The notes beneath the pieces were generated by a model that had not been told where the DNA came from, ran no database searches, and was given only the letters and a program-made list of their open reading frames with translations. From positions 62,001 to 126,000 of the forward strand of contig RCZF01000001.1 of the NCBI GenBank assembly GCA_006438735.1: 64,000 nt of DNA, in the 5' to 3' direction. The translations under genes and the position numbers were made by a program. Positions 9,718 to 19,140 of this stretch are shown here, in pieces (position 1 is the stretch's first letter; each line of letters begins with the position of its first letter). The DNA is from Sphingomonas koreensis (GTDB lineage Bacteria > Pseudomonadota > Alphaproteobacteria > Sphingomonadales > Sphingomonadaceae).

Positions 9718-11382
9718 TTACGCCGCCTCGAGCAGCCGCTCCGCTTGCGCGCGCGCTTCGTCGGTGACGGTGGCGCCGGACAGCATCCGGGCGATCTCCT
9801 CGCGGCGATCGGCCTCGTCGAGCGATACCACGCCGGTGCGCGTGACCACGCCGTCGTTGCGCTTGGCGATCAGCAAATGGTGTCGCCCGCGGGCCGCGAC
9901 CTGCGGGCTGTGCGTGACCACCAGCACTTGCGCGGTGTTGGCAAGCCGAGCGAGGCGCTCGCCGATCGCGCTCGCCACCGCACCGCCGACGCCGCGATCG
10001 ATCTCGTCGAAGATCATCGTCGCCGCCGCGCCTTGCTCGGCCAGCGCGACCTTGAGCGCGAGGATGAAGCGCGACAGCTCGCCGCCCGACGCGATCTTGG
10101 CGAGCGGGCCGAACGGCGCGCCGGGATTGGTGGCGATTTCGAACGCCACCCGGTCCTGGCCGGCAGGCGACCATTGGTCTTCGCCCAGCGCGTCGATCAC
10201 CGTGCGGAAACGCGCGGCATCGAGCTTGAGCGGTGCGAGTTCGGCGGCGACGGCGGCGTCGAGCTTAGCTGCGGCGTCCCGGCGCGCGGCCGTCACCGTC
10301 GCGGCGGCGTCGAGATAGGCGGTGCGCATGGCGTCGCGTTGCCGCTCGAGCGCGGCGACGCCGGCGCCGCCGCCGGTGATGCGATCGAGCCGCGCGCTCA
10401 GCTCGGCAGCAAGCGCGGCGAGATCGTCGGGCTGGATGCGGTGCTTGCGCGCGACGGCGCGAAGCTCGAACAGCCGCGTCTCATCGGCTTCGAGCCGGGC
10501 GGGGTCGAATGCGAGAGCGCCCGCCGCCGCATCGATATTGTCCTGTGCCTGAGCCCCTTCGATGATCGCGCGGTCGATCGCCGCCAGCGCCTCGGCAAGC
10601 GCGGGGTGGTCGGCCGCGACGCGTTCGAGCACGCGCGCCGCCTGGCGTAGCCGCGCGAGCCCACCGTCCGATCCGTCGAGCAGATCGGCGATGGTCTGAA
10701 GATCGCCGGCGATCTTCTCGCCGCGTTGCATGGCGGCGCGGCGATCGGCGAGCTCGGCTTCCTCGCCGGGTTCGGGGCCGAGCGCGGCAAGCTCGGCGAC
10801 GGCGTGCTCCAGCCAGTCCTGATCGCGCTGCGCATCGTCCTGCTCGGCGCGCGCGGCGGCGAGCGCCTCTTCGGCGGCGCGCCAATCGCGGTGCGCGGCG
10901 GCCAGCGGCTCCTTGTCGAGCCTGGCGAACGCATCGAGCAAGGCGCGGTGGCCGCGCGGGTTGAGCAGCCCGCGATCGTCATGCTGGCCGTGGATCTCGA
11001 TCAGCGCGCCGGCAAGATCGCGCAGCAAGCCGGCCGACGCCGGCTGGTCGTTGACGAACGCGCGGCTGCCGCCGTCGGCTTTGACGATGCGGCGGATCAT
11101 CAGCGGTTCGCCGGGATCGATGTCGAAGCCGTTGTCGGCGAGCAGCGTTGCAACCGCGCCATCTGTTGCAGGGGCGGCAAAGCTCGCGGTGACGACGGCC
11201 TGCGCGGCACCGCTGCGCACCAGCGCGCTGTCGCCGCGTGCACCGAGCGCGAGCCCGAGCGAATCGAGCAGGATGGATTTGCCCGCGCCGGTCTCACCCG
11301 TCAGCACGCCGAGCCCGGGGCCGAATTCAAGGTCGAGCGCCTCGATCAGCACGACGTCACGGATGGCGAGCGCGTTCAGCAT
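9718..11382 (-). CDS. recN: DNA repair protein RecN
   Basis: An SMC-like ATPase of 554 aa acting in double-strand break repair. The N terminus has the Walker A motif GETGAGKS within the RecN-typical segment GVLTGETGAGKSILLDSLGL. A long coiled-coil middle follows, rich in Ala, Glu and Arg (about 160-370). The C-terminal head has the signature region (KIASGGELSRF) and Walker B (TMIFDEIDRGVGG), followed by the H-loop region VVTHSPQVAA. It lies 39 bp downstream of bamD on the same strand, an order usual in this group of bacteria. Confidence 0.97.
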   Translation of the reverse strand: MLNALAIRDVVLIEALDLEFGPGLGVLTGETGAGKSILLDSLGLALGARGDSALVRSGAAQAVVTASFAAPATDGAVATLLADNGFDIDPGEPLMIRRIVKADGGSRAFVNDQPASAGLLRDLAGALIEIHGQHDDRGLLNPRGHRALLDAFARLDKEPLAAAHRDWRAAEEALAAARAEQDDAQRDQDWLEHAVAELAALGPEPGEEAELADRRAAMQRGEKIAGDLQTIADLLDGSDGGLARLRQAARVLERVAADHPALAEALAAIDRAIIEGAQAQDNIDAAAGALAFDPARLEADETRLFELRAVARKHRIQPDDLAALAAELSARLDRITGGGAGVAALERQRDAMRTAYLDAAATVTAARRDAAAKLDAAVAAELAPLKLDAARFRTVIDALGEDQWSPAGQDRVAFEIATNPGAPFGPLAKIASGGELSRFILALKVALAEQGAAATMIFDEIDRGVGGAVASAIGERLARLANTAQVLVVTHSPQVAARGRHHLLIAKRNDGVVTRTGVVSLDEADRREEIARMLSGATVTDEARAQAERLLEAA

Positions 11383-11421
11383 GTCCCTCGCACTTCTAGG
11401 GGCAAAAACGCCGCGAGGGAA

Positions 11422-12399
11422 TCAGTTCGCGGGCGGATCGCCGCCGGGGCTGGTGGGATTGGCCCCGCCGGTGATGTCGACCGGCGCCGGCGTCGAGCTC
11501 GCGCCGATGTCGGTCATGCCCTTGCCCTTGACCGGCACGCTCATATTGCCCTGCGTCGCCGCTTCGCCGCGGGTAACGATCGAGGCGCCCGAGTCCGCTG
11601 TCTTGCTCTGCTCCACACCCTGCTTCGGCGGATGATCGCCGATCAGCTTGTAGGCGCGGCCATACCACGGCGTGCCGGGATAATTGGCGCCGAGCACCGC
11701 GGCCGATTGCTTGGCCTGTTCAGGCACGCCGAGCGCCAGATAGGTCTCGGTGAGCCGCATCAGCGCCTCGGGCACATGCGTGGTGGTTTGATAGTTATCG
11801 ACGACGCGGCGGAAGCGCAGCGTGGCGGCGAGCCACTGGCCGCGCGTCTCGTAGAAGCGGCCGATCTCCATTTCCTTGCCGGCCAAGTGATCGCGCACGA
11901 GATCGACCTTGAGACGCGCGTCCTGCGCATAGCGCGAATCGGGGTAACGCCGGATCAGCTCGTTGAGCGAATCGAGCGCCTGCTGGGTAATCTTCTGATC
12001 GCGCGTCACGTCGGCGATCTGCTGATAGTAATCGAGCGCGGTCAGATAATAAGCGTAAGGCGCGTCGGGGCTGCCGGGGTGAACCGAGATGTAGCGCTGC
12101 GCCGACTGGATCGACTTGGTGTAATCGCCCGCGACATAATAGCTGAATGCGGCCATCAATTCGGCCCGGCGTGCCCAGATCGAATAGGGATGCTGGCGCT
12201 CGACCTCGTCGAACAACGCGGCGGCGAGCTTATAGTCGCCTTGATCGAGCCGCTGCTTGGCGGCGCTGTACAGCGTGCCGACGTCGCGCGCGACATAGGG
12301 CAGCTCGCCCTTGGTGCGGTTGCGCGCGCAGCCGGCGATGGACAGCGAGCACGCGGCAATCAGCATGAGCGTGAGCGGACGGGACGGGGTGATACGCAT
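11422..12399 (-). CDS. bamD: Outer membrane assembly lipoprotein BamD
   Basis: A lipoprotein of the BAM complex that inserts beta-barrel proteins, 325 aa. The signal peptide ends in a lipobox (SIAG-Cys24). Tetratricopeptide repeats follow: YSAAKQRLDQGDYKLAAALF, then the conserved HPYSIWARRAELM segment and further helical repeats to about residue 255. The last roughly 70 residues are a Gly/Ser/Pro-rich tail not found in the compact BamD of enterobacteria. The start at 12399 (MRITPS) is chosen because it gives the signal peptide directly. Confidence 0.95.
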   Translation of the reverse strand: MRITPSRPLTLMLIAACSLSIAGCARNRTKGELPYVARDVGTLYSAAKQRLDQGDYKLAAALFDEVERQHPYSIWARRAELMAAFSYYVAGDYTKSIQSAQRYISVHPGSPDAPYAYYLTALDYYQQIADVTRDQKITQQALDSLNELIRRYPDSRYAQDARLKVDLVRDHLAGKEMEIGRFYETRGQWLAATLRFRRVVDNYQTTTHVPEALMRLTETYLALGVPEQAKQSAAVLGANYPGTPWYGRAYKLIGDHPPKQGVEQSKTADSGASIVTRGEAATQGNMSVPVKGKGMTDIGASSTPAPVDITGGANPTSPGGDPPAN

Positions 12400-12538
12400 G
12401 GGCGAGGTCTTTAGCCGAGTGGTTGGGCCGCGAACAATCCCCATTCGTCGGTGAGCGAAGGCTGAATGGCGCGGATCGGCTGGCGATGTTCGCACGTTGA
12501 CGATATGCGCCACGCCAAATCACCGAAGGATCATGCCG

Positions 12539-13366
12539 ATGACCGCCACGTTGCTTGCCACTCGCCGCGTCGAAAAGCCGTGGGGCCGCCACGATCTGTG
12601 GCCCGGCTTCGCCAATCCGGCGCCCGACGGCGAGGCGATCGGCGAAGTGTGGTTCCAGACGCCGGGCGAGGGCAATCCCGATCTGCTCGTCAAATATCTG
12701 TTCACCAGCGAAAAGCTGTCGGTGCAGGTCCACCCGGCCGACGCCGAGGCACGTGCGGCGGGCTATCCGCGCGGCAAGGACGAGGCATGGCTGATCCTTG
12801 CCGCCGAGCCCGATGCGACGATCGCGCTCGGCACGCTCGAGCCGATCAGCAAGGATCAGCTGCGCGCCGCCGCGCTCGACGGCTCGATCGAGCAGTTGCT
12901 CGACTGGAAGCCGGTGAAGGCCGGCGAATTCTATTATTCACGCGCCGGCACGATCCACGCGATCGGCGCCGGGATCACGGTGATCGAGATTCAGCAGAAC
13001 GTCGATCTCACCTATCGGCTGTTCGATTACGGCAGCGACCGCGAGCTTCATCTCGACGCCGGTGTCGCGGTGTCCGATCCGGTGCCGTTCGTGCCGCTGC
13101 CGACGCCGCCGCAGCCGAGCGACGGCGACCGCACGATCCTGGCCGAGGGGCCGAAGTTCGTGATCGAGCGCTGGCCCGCCGGCAAGCGCCATGTCGCGCT
13201 GCCGGAGGACATGACCGGCTGGCTGGTGCCGGTCAGCGGCGAGGGGACGATCGGCGGCGTCGCCTGGCGTGCCGGCGAATGTGTGACGGTGACGGGTGCG
13301 GCCGAGCTGGTGGCGGAAGCGGGAAGCGACCTGTTGTTCGCTTATCCGGGCGACAAGCGGATTTGA
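12539..13366 (+). CDS. manA: Class I mannose-6-phosphate isomerase
   Basis: A zinc enzyme interconverting mannose 6-phosphate and fructose 6-phosphate for GDP-sugar and polysaccharide synthesis, 275 aa. The zinc-site motifs are visible: SVQVHPAD, KDEAWLIL and GTIHAIGAG. The N-terminal RRVEKPWGRHDLW is typical. It belongs to the short form of the family, lacking part of the C-terminal domain of the roughly 390-residue enzymes. The start at 12539 is favoured because GAAGGA lies at the right distance; the ATG at 12533 is too close to it. The gene is divergent from bamD. Confidence 0.92.
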   Translation: MTATLLATRRVEKPWGRHDLWPGFANPAPDGEAIGEVWFQTPGEGNPDLLVKYLFTSEKLSVQVHPADAEARAAGYPRGKDEAWLILAAEPDATIALGTLEPISKDQLRAAALDGSIEQLLDWKPVKAGEFYYSRAGTIHAIGAGITVIEIQQNVDLTYRLFDYGSDRELHLDAGVAVSDPVPFVPLPTPPQPSDGDRTILAEGPKFVIERWPAGKRHVALPEDMTGWLVPVSGEGTIGGVAWRAGECVTVTGAAELVAEAGSDLLFAYPGDKRI

Positions 13367-13393
13367 TCGCACGGCACGCGCCAAACCAATCTT

Positions 13394-13463
13394 GTCATCC
13401 CCGCGAAGGCGGGGACCCATCACCTGCCGTCCGAGATGGGTCCCCGCCATCGCGGGGATGACG
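13394..13463. repeat. Palindromic intergenic repeat, family A
   Basis: GTCATCCCCGCGAAGGCGG, GACCCATCACCTGCCGTCC, then GAGATGGGTCCCCGCC and CGCGGGGATGACG. This is the most regular copy in the window. It sits in the convergent gap between manA and the prephenate dehydratase gene, where such an element could also act as a bidirectional transcription end (inference). Confidence 0.88.
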
Positions 13464-13491
13464 GAAAAGCACGCGTATCCAGAACGCGCGA

Positions 13492-14382
13492 TCAGCCGCG
13501 TTCGCGGGCCTGGCGATAGGTGCCGAGCAGGCGGACCCATTTCGAATGGAAACCGAGCTCGTCGAGTGCGCGATCGACGGCGGGATCGCCGGGCTTGCCG
13601 GTGATATCCGCGTAGAATTCGGTCGCCGCGAAACTGCCGCCGCGCTGATAGCTTTCCAGCTTGGTCATGTTGACGCCGTTGGTGGCGAAACCGCCCATCG
13701 CCTTGTAGAGCGCGGCGGGCACATTCTTCACCTCGAAGATCAGCGTCGTGACGAACGGGCCTTCGCCGCTCGGCGCGCTGCCGGCGCGGGCGAGCACGAC
13801 GAAGCGCGTGGTATTGTGCTCGGCGTCGGCAATGCCGTCGGCGAGCAGCTCGAGCCCGTAAATCTGCGCGGCGGCGGGCGGCGCGAGCGCGGCGATGCGG
13901 CGATCGCCAAGCTCGGCGACCATCGCCGCGGCGCCCGCCGTATCGGGATAGGAAACCGGCTGGATGCCGCGGGCCTTGAGCCAGTGGCGGCACTGGCCAA
14001 GCGCTTGCGGGTGGCTCATCGCCTCGCGCACGTTGTCGATCGCGCCAAGCCCCATCAGCGCATAATGGATCGGCAGGAAATGTTCGCCGGTGATCACCAG
14101 CCCCGATTCGGGCAGCAGGAAATGCATGTCGGCGACGCGGCCGTGGAGCGAATTCTCGATCGGGATGATCGCGCAATCGGCGCGTCCTTCGCGCACCGCA
14201 TCGATCGCGTCGGCGAAATCGAAGCACGGCAGCGGTCGGCAATCGGGAAACGCCTCGAGTGCGGCGATGTGCGAATTGGCGCCCGGCGCGCCCTGAAAAG
14301 CGACGGCGCGCGCCGGGTCACGCGCGGCGTCTTCCATCATCTGCGCCACGATCGGGCGCGCGGGGGCGGCAAAAGTCTCCAT
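13492..14382 (-). CDS. pheA: Prephenate dehydratase
   Basis: Converts prephenate to phenylpyruvate in phenylalanine biosynthesis, 296 aa. The catalytic domain (about 25-205) has AFQGAPGANSHIAA, the PIENSLHGRVADMH motif, and the active-site Thr region NTTRFVVL. The C-terminal ACT domain (about 215-290) includes the ESYQRGG..FYADITG segment used for feedback binding of phenylalanine. It lacks a chorismate mutase domain, as is normal in alphaproteobacteria. The downstream cytochrome c gene is divergent. Confidence 0.96.
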   Translation of the reverse strand: METFAAPARPIVAQMMEDAARDPARAVAFQGAPGANSHIAALEAFPDCRPLPCFDFADAIDAVREGRADCAIIPIENSLHGRVADMHFLLPESGLVITGEHFLPIHYALMGLGAIDNVREAMSHPQALGQCRHWLKARGIQPVSYPDTAGAAAMVAELGDRRIAALAPPAAAQIYGLELLADGIADAEHNTTRFVVLARAGSAPSGEGPFVTTLIFEVKNVPAALYKAMGGFATNGVNMTKLESYQRGGSFAATEFYADITGKPGDPAVDRALDELGFHSKWVRLLGTYRQARERG

Positions 14383-14526
14383 CGGCGACAGCGCGCCTAG
14401 CCGCCTCGCCCGAGCCGAGCAAGCGCGGCTTGCGGTGTCGGCATCGCGATTCTAAAGGGAGGCACCTTTTCGCTATGGACGGCCGGCAACCGGGGGCCCG
14501 TCTTTTCAACAGGACATGACGCACAG

Positions 14527-15234
14527 ATGGACAATCGCACCAATACGATCGCGGGCTGGACGCTGGCTGGATTGGCATCGGCGCTGGCGTTGTCGATCGT
14601 CGGCGGCATGGTGCTTCATTCGGAGCGTCCCGAAAAGATGGGCTATCCGATCGAGGGCGTCGAGGAAGCGGGCGGCGACGCCGCCGCCGCGGCGATCACG
14701 CCGATCGCCAACCGCCTCGCCACGGCCGATCCGGCCAAGGGCGCCGAGACGTTCAAGAAGTGCGCGGCGTGCCACACGATCAATCAGGGCGGGCCGAACG
14801 GGCAGGGGCCCAATCTCTACGCCACCGTCGGCGAGGCGATCGCGCAGGGCAAGAACGGTTTCGCCTTCTCCGATGCGCTCAAGTCGATCGGCGGAACCTG
14901 GACGTTCGATGCGCTCGACAAATGGCTGACCAGCCCGCGCAAGTTCGCCAACGGCACCAAGATGACCTTCGCCGGCCTGTCCGATCCGCAGGACCGCGCC
15001 AACGTCATCGCCTATCTGAACGCGCAAGGATCGAACCTGCCGTTGCCCAAGCCCGAGGCGGCCCCAGCCGCCGCCGCCGGCGCTGCGCCGGACAATGCCG
15101 CTGCACCGGCCAGCGAGAATGCCGCGGAAGCCAATGTGACGTCATCGACCGATGTGACCAATCAGGCGACGCCGGCCCCCGGCGCGCCCTCGGTCGATCC
15201 CAACGCCGCGAAACAGGCGGCCAAGCAGGACTGA
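14527..15234 (+). CDS. Membrane-anchored c-type cytochrome (CycM-like)
   Basis: An electron carrier of 235 aa. An uncleaved N-terminal transmembrane anchor spans about residues 10-30, with the haem domain in the periplasm. The haem-binding motif CAACH has Cys79, Cys82 and His83, and the axial Met is probably Met146 (GTKMTFAGL). This layout matches the class I cytochromes such as CycM/cyt c552 that shuttle electrons to terminal oxidases. After the haem domain comes an Ala/Pro/Asn-rich tail of about 65 residues that is probably disordered. The start follows from the anchor; the ribosome binding site is weak. Confidence 0.93.
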   Translation: MDNRTNTIAGWTLAGLASALALSIVGGMVLHSERPEKMGYPIEGVEEAGGDAAAAAITPIANRLATADPAKGAETFKKCAACHTINQGGPNGQGPNLYATVGEAIAQGKNGFAFSDALKSIGGTWTFDALDKWLTSPRKFANGTKMTFAGLSDPQDRANVIAYLNAQGSNLPLPKPEAAPAAAAGAAPDNAAAPASENAAEANVTSSTDVTNQATPAPGAPSVDPNAAKQAAKQD

Positions 15235-15268
15235 GGCGATTCACGCTGCGGCCGGAATGCCGCGGCGG

Positions 15269-16291
15269 TTAGCTGTGAAGGATCGACACGCGGGTGCCGG
15301 GGTGCGCGCTCGTTATGTTGACCGTCGCGCCGAGTTGCCGCGATAGCGCCTCGATGATTCCCGAGCCGAGGCCGCGCTTGGCGACTTCATGGTCGCCCGG
15401 CATGCCGACGCCGTCGTCGCCGACGATCAGCGCCCATTTGTTGATGTCGCAATGGTAATATTCCACGCTGATCTTGCCGGTCTGGGCGCGTCCGGGAAAG
15501 GCATGCTTCAGCGCGTTGATGACAAGTTCGGTGACGATCAGGCCGAGGCTGACCGAAACGTCGGCGCTCGCTACGCTGTCGTCGATCGTTGTGGTCAGCG
15601 AGACGCGCTCGGGGTCGGAGATCATCGACGCGGCGATGCTGCTGCACAGATCGGTGAAATACTGTCGAAGCACGACGTCGCCGGCGTTGGTCGCGGCGAG
15701 ATGGCGCTGTAGCGTCGCGATCGACATGACGCGGTGGTGCGCGTCGCGCAGATGGACGCGGATTTCCTCCGATTGGACCTTGCGCGCGCTCTGCATCAGC
15801 ACGCTGGCGATGATCTGGAGGCTGTTGGCGACGCGGTGTTGCAGCTCCTGAAACATGATCTGCTGCTGGCCGATCATTTCCTGCTTGAGCTTCTCCGCGA
15901 GGCGCGCCGCCGTCACATCGGTAATCGCAAGCACGATCAGCGGCTCGGTCGACCCGGCATAATCTAGCTTGTGCGCGTTGAGCACGAGCCGGCATGGCGG
16001 ATGATCCTGGCGCACGAGATCGATTTCATAAGCATCGATCGCGGCCTTGCCCGATACCGTGGCGTCGAGCAGCGACCGGAGCTGCGGGATGTCCCACTCG
16101 CCATCGCCCAAGGCGAAGATACTGACGTCCACCACCCTAGCCGGATCGAGAGCGAACGTGCCGCAGAACGACCTGCTCGCCGCCCGCACGACGAGATGTT
16201 CGTCGAGCAGGACCAGCGGCGCGTTGGACGAGAGGACGAGCGCGATAGCCAAGCCGCTCGCCGTCTCGCGGCGCAGGGGCGCACCTTCCAT
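15269..16291 (-). CDS. Sensor histidine kinase, HisKA_2 family
   Basis: A soluble kinase of about 340 aa with no transmembrane segment. An N-terminal PAS-like domain spans about residues 10-125 and ends in the DVTAARLAEK linker. The phospho-acceptor box FQELQHRVANSLQ (His152) is typical of HisKA_2/HWE-related kinases, and the ATPase domain shows LIVTELVINALKHA and GDDGVGMP. Such kinases often feed the alphaproteobacterial general stress response through PhyR-type regulators, but no PhyR/NepR/EcfG gene is nearby. The start at 16291 (MEGAPL) is chosen at the PAS border; an upstream ATG at 16366 is possible. Confidence 0.9.
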   Translation of the reverse strand: MEGAPLRRETASGLAIALVLSSNAPLVLLDEHLVVRAASRSFCGTFALDPARVVDVSIFALGDGEWDIPQLRSLLDATVSGKAAIDAYEIDLVRQDHPPCRLVLNAHKLDYAGSTEPLIVLAITDVTAARLAEKLKQEMIGQQQIMFQELQHRVANSLQIIASVLMQSARKVQSEEIRVHLRDAHHRVMSIATLQRHLAATNAGDVVLRQYFTDLCSSIAASMISDPERVSLTTTIDDSVASADVSVSLGLIVTELVINALKHAFPGRAQTGKISVEYYHCDINKWALIVGDDGVGMPGDHEVAKRGLGSGIIEALSRQLGATVNITSAHPGTRVSILHS

Positions 16292-16464
16292 GGCCGACGC
16301 CTTTCGGCAAACCGGAGGGTTTCGGTACGAAAACCGTGCCCGGCTAGGTCGGCGACTCTCCGCCAAAGCGCATGTTCGGCTGCGGCGTAAGGCTCGCCGC
16401 TACGGCTTTATCACGTACAGCTGCAAAGCCCGCACGATAAACGCCGCGCCGCAGCCGCTGGGAT

Positions 16465-17412
16465 TCAGCTTCGGCGATCATCCATCGGCGCCTGCGCTTC
16501 ATGTTGTTCGCGGGCATGCTCGCTGGCGGTTTCCTGGGCGGCTTCGCCTTCGCGGCGGGCGCGGTAGAAGTCCTTGACCACGGCCCAGCCTTCCTCGGCG
16601 GTCTCGACGATCGTGAAGATATCGAGATCGCGGCGGCTGATCACGCCTTCGTCGCACAAGGCGTCGAAATTGACGACGCGACTCCAGAAATCGCGGCCGT
16701 AGAGCAGCACCGGGATCGGATCGATCTTGCCGGTCTGGATCAGCGTCAGCAATTCGAACAGCTCGTCGAACGTGCCGAACCCGCCCGGGAAGGCCGCCAG
16801 CGCGCGGGCGTGGAGCAGGAAGTGCATCTTCCTGAGCGCGAAATAGTGGAACTGCATGCTAAGCGAGGGCGTCACATAGGGGTTGGGCGCTTGTTCGTGC
16901 GGCAGCACGATATTGAGCCCGACCGATTCCTCGCCGACATCGCACGCGCCGCGATTGGCCGCTTCCATGATCGACGGGCCGCCGCCCGAGCAGACGACGA
17001 ACTGGCGCTTGCCTTCCTCGTCACGCGGCAACTGGCTGACCATGCGGGCGAGCTCGCGCGCGACATCGTAATAATGCGACTTGTCGACCAGGCTCTGCGC
17101 GACCTTTTTGGCCTGTTCGCCCTGTGCGGCGTCAAGCATCGCCTGCGCCTTGGACGGCTCGGGGATGCGCGCCGATCCGTAGAAGACGAATGTCGAGCCG
17201 ATATTGGCTTCGTCGAGCAGCAATTGCGGCTTCAGCAGCTCGAGCTGAAAGCGCACCGGACGCAGGTCTTCGCGCAGCAGGAAATCCATGTCCTGAAAGG
17301 CGAGCCGGTAAGCCGGGTTCTCGGTCTGCGGGGTGGAGATGCCGGACTTGACCGTCTCGGCTTCTTGCTTGGCCCCGCGAAAGACGCGGGACGGTACATG
17401 TGTATCGCTCAT
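16465..17412 (-). CDS. LOG-family (TIGR00730-type) Rossmann-fold protein
   Basis: A 315-aa protein of the family once called lysine decarboxylase. Most characterised members are cytokinin riboside 5'-monophosphate phosphoribohydrolases or nucleotide 5'-monophosphate nucleosidases. The two signature motifs are CSGGGPSIMEAANRGA and PGGFGTFDELFE. The N terminus is about 100 residues longer than in minimal LOG proteins, and the charged C-terminal tail is rich in Glu and Ala. The start at 17412 (MSDTH) is chosen; the frame stays open upstream but only opposite and into the next gene. The physiological substrate is not known. Confidence 0.88.
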   Translation of the reverse strand: MSDTHVPSRVFRGAKQEAETVKSGISTPQTENPAYRLAFQDMDFLLREDLRPVRFQLELLKPQLLLDEANIGSTFVFYGSARIPEPSKAQAMLDAAQGEQAKKVAQSLVDKSHYYDVARELARMVSQLPRDEEGKRQFVVCSGGGPSIMEAANRGACDVGEESVGLNIVLPHEQAPNPYVTPSLSMQFHYFALRKMHFLLHARALAAFPGGFGTFDELFELLTLIQTGKIDPIPVLLYGRDFWSRVVNFDALCDEGVISRRDLDIFTIVETAEEGWAVVKDFYRARREGEAAQETASEHAREQHEAQAPMDDRRS

Positions 17413-17452
17413 TGGCGTGGCCTTTAAGGGAAAGCGGCAGCCTTGCCAATCA

Positions 17453-18106
17453 TCAGCGGCAGAAGCTGGCGTGATCGTCTTCGAGGTGGAGATGATTACG
17501 GTGCGCGCTGTTATAATCCGGGCTGAGCACGGTGCCGAACCGTTTGCAGGCCGAGCTGTGGATCGTGCTGAGAAACGCGCGAACTTGCGGGCTGGAGGAG
17601 CGCCAGTCGCCCAGGATGCTGATGCGTCGTCCATCGGCGAGATCGAACGCCGATACGTCGACGGCATTGGCGATGGCGTGGCCCGAAAGGCGCGCCGACG
17701 CGGTGCCGACGGTATTGCGGCAGGCATAGGTGCCGAACGTCTCGACCTTGACCAGCTGACTGCCGAGCATCTGATAGGCGGCCGGCGCGACGGCGTTGCG
17801 CACCCAGCCGGCATAGGCCTCGGCCAGGCCGCAGCGCATCGCGCCGAGATTGGTCGTCGGCACGCCGACATCGAGCAATTGCACCGTGCCGATCGTCGAA
17901 CACGCCCTGCCGCGCTCGCGATCGGGCAGCGGATTATAGGCGACGCCGATCCGGCGCAAATCGGCATAACACTGCCGCGTCTCATCCCTGCTCGGCGCAT
18001 AGGCCATGGTGCGACCGTGCGCGGTCGTCGGCGCCTCGCGGCGGCTGCCGCAGCCGACGAGCGCAACCAGTGGCACGAGCAGCAGGAGAACGAACCGGAT
18101 TTTCAT
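17453..18106 (-). CDS. Extensin-like family lipoprotein
   Basis: A 217-aa exported protein of the extensin-like C-terminal family (Pfam 06904), which is related in fold to M15-type D,D/L,D-peptidases. The signal peptide ends in a lipobox (ALVG-Cys19). The likely metal-site motifs are SGHAIANAVDVSAF and AHRNHLHLE. A role in cell-wall peptide trimming is plausible but not shown for most members. The start at 18106 (MKIRF) is chosen for the signal peptide. Confidence 0.87.
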   Translation of the reverse strand: MKIRFVLLLLVPLVALVGCGSRREAPTTAHGRTMAYAPSRDETRQCYADLRRIGVAYNPLPDRERGRACSTIGTVQLLDVGVPTTNLGAMRCGLAEAYAGWVRNAVAPAAYQMLGSQLVKVETFGTYACRNTVGTASARLSGHAIANAVDVSAFDLADGRRISILGDWRSSSPQVRAFLSTIHSSACKRFGTVLSPDYNSAHRNHLHLEDDHASFCR

Positions 18107-18217
18107 CGTTATACCCTGCACGCGACGATCGATGTCCCTCCCTATGGTCTTGCCGGCGAGATTGACAGCCGTGCGCGAAACGCCAAGCATATCTCAGACA
18201 AATAGGGGGAGGCGACG

Positions 18218-19087
18218 ATGAACAAATGGCTTGGCATGGGTGCCGCGATCCTGGCGATGCTGGCGAGCGCGGCGTCCGCCCAGCAGCGCTATCCGCTCTG
18301 GGCACACGGCGCGCCCGGTTTCGAAGACCGCGCGGCGATTCCTGAACTGTCGCAGGATTACTGGACGAAACACGTCAACAATCCGAGCATCACCGCCTAT
18401 CTGCCCGATCCGCACAATGCGACCGGAACGGCGATCGTGATCGTGCCGGGCGGCGGGCATGAATTGCTGGTGACGACCACCGAAGGCGACGATGTCGCTC
18501 ACTGGCTGGCCGATCGCGGCGTGGCGGCGTTCGTCGTGCGCTATCGCTTGTTCCGCGAGAAAGGCTCGCCGTATACGCTCGAAGACGCGCGTGCCGATGT
18601 CGAGCGCGCGATGCGCACGGTGCGCGCTCGGACCGCCAAGTTTCATATCGATCCGCACCGGATCGGCGTGTGGGGCTTTTCGGCGGGCGGCGAGCTGGCA
18701 CGGATGGTGACGCTCAGCCCGCCCGTGGCGCCGCGTGGGACCGCGGATGCGATCGACGCGGTGTCGGAAAAGCCCGATTTCGCGATCCTCGAATTTCCTG
18801 GCCCGCTCCATGCCGCCGAATATGTCACTGCGGCGTCGCCGCCGGTGCTGCTCACCGCGGCCAATGACGATCAGTGCTGTTCCGGGCCGACGGTCGACGT
18901 GCTCAACGAATATCGCAAGGCGCATGCCTCGGTCGAAATGCACCTTTATGCGGCTGGCGGCCATGCTTTCAATCTCGGCGAGGATACGCCGCTGGCGAGC
19001 CTGCAACATTGGCCGCAGCGCGTGCTCGATTGGCTGTCCGATCGCGGATTGCTCGGGCGGCCGGCGCCGGTGTTCGTTCCGAAATAA
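18218..19087 (+). CDS. Secreted alpha/beta-hydrolase (esterase)
   Basis: A 289-aa hydrolase with a cleavable signal peptide (ending ASAASAQQ). The nucleophile elbow GFSAGG places the catalytic Ser at about 155. The oxyanion region is IVIVPGGGHE, with an acid near TAANDDQCC and the catalytic His in AGGHAFNLG. The fold type is that of acetyl-xylan esterase and BD-FAE-like enzymes that deacetylate carbohydrates or cleave small esters. No polysaccharide locus is nearby, so the substrate is open. GGGGGAGG about 6 nt upstream supports the start. Confidence 0.88.
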   Translation: MNKWLGMGAAILAMLASAASAQQRYPLWAHGAPGFEDRAAIPELSQDYWTKHVNNPSITAYLPDPHNATGTAIVIVPGGGHELLVTTTEGDDVAHWLADRGVAAFVVRYRLFREKGSPYTLEDARADVERAMRTVRARTAKFHIDPHRIGVWGFSAGGELARMVTLSPPVAPRGTADAIDAVSEKPDFAILEFPGPLHAAEYVTAASPPVLLTAANDDQCCSGPTVDVLNEYRKAHASVEMHLYAAGGHAFNLGEDTPLASLQHWPQRVLDWLSDRGLLGRPAPVFVPK

Positions 19088-19107
19088 CGATCAGATCACC
19101 TGCTCGC

Positions 19108-19135
19108 TTGACTCCGCCCCGGACATCTCTAGGGC
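19108..19135 (+). promoter_or_regulatory. Candidate sigma-70 promoter of serC
   Basis: TTGACT at 19108-19113, a 16-base spacer, and TAGGGC at 19130-19135. Transcription would start just before the structured leader. The -35 element and spacer length match the candidate rplJ promoter in this window. Confidence 0.6.
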
Positions 19136-19140
19136 GGCCG

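Noticed and set aside
18218-18260. Signal for a CRISPR, toxin-antitoxin or prophage island near the secreted esterase or elsewhere
   Set aside because: No regularly spaced direct repeats, cas genes, phage structural genes or integrases were seen anywhere in the window.
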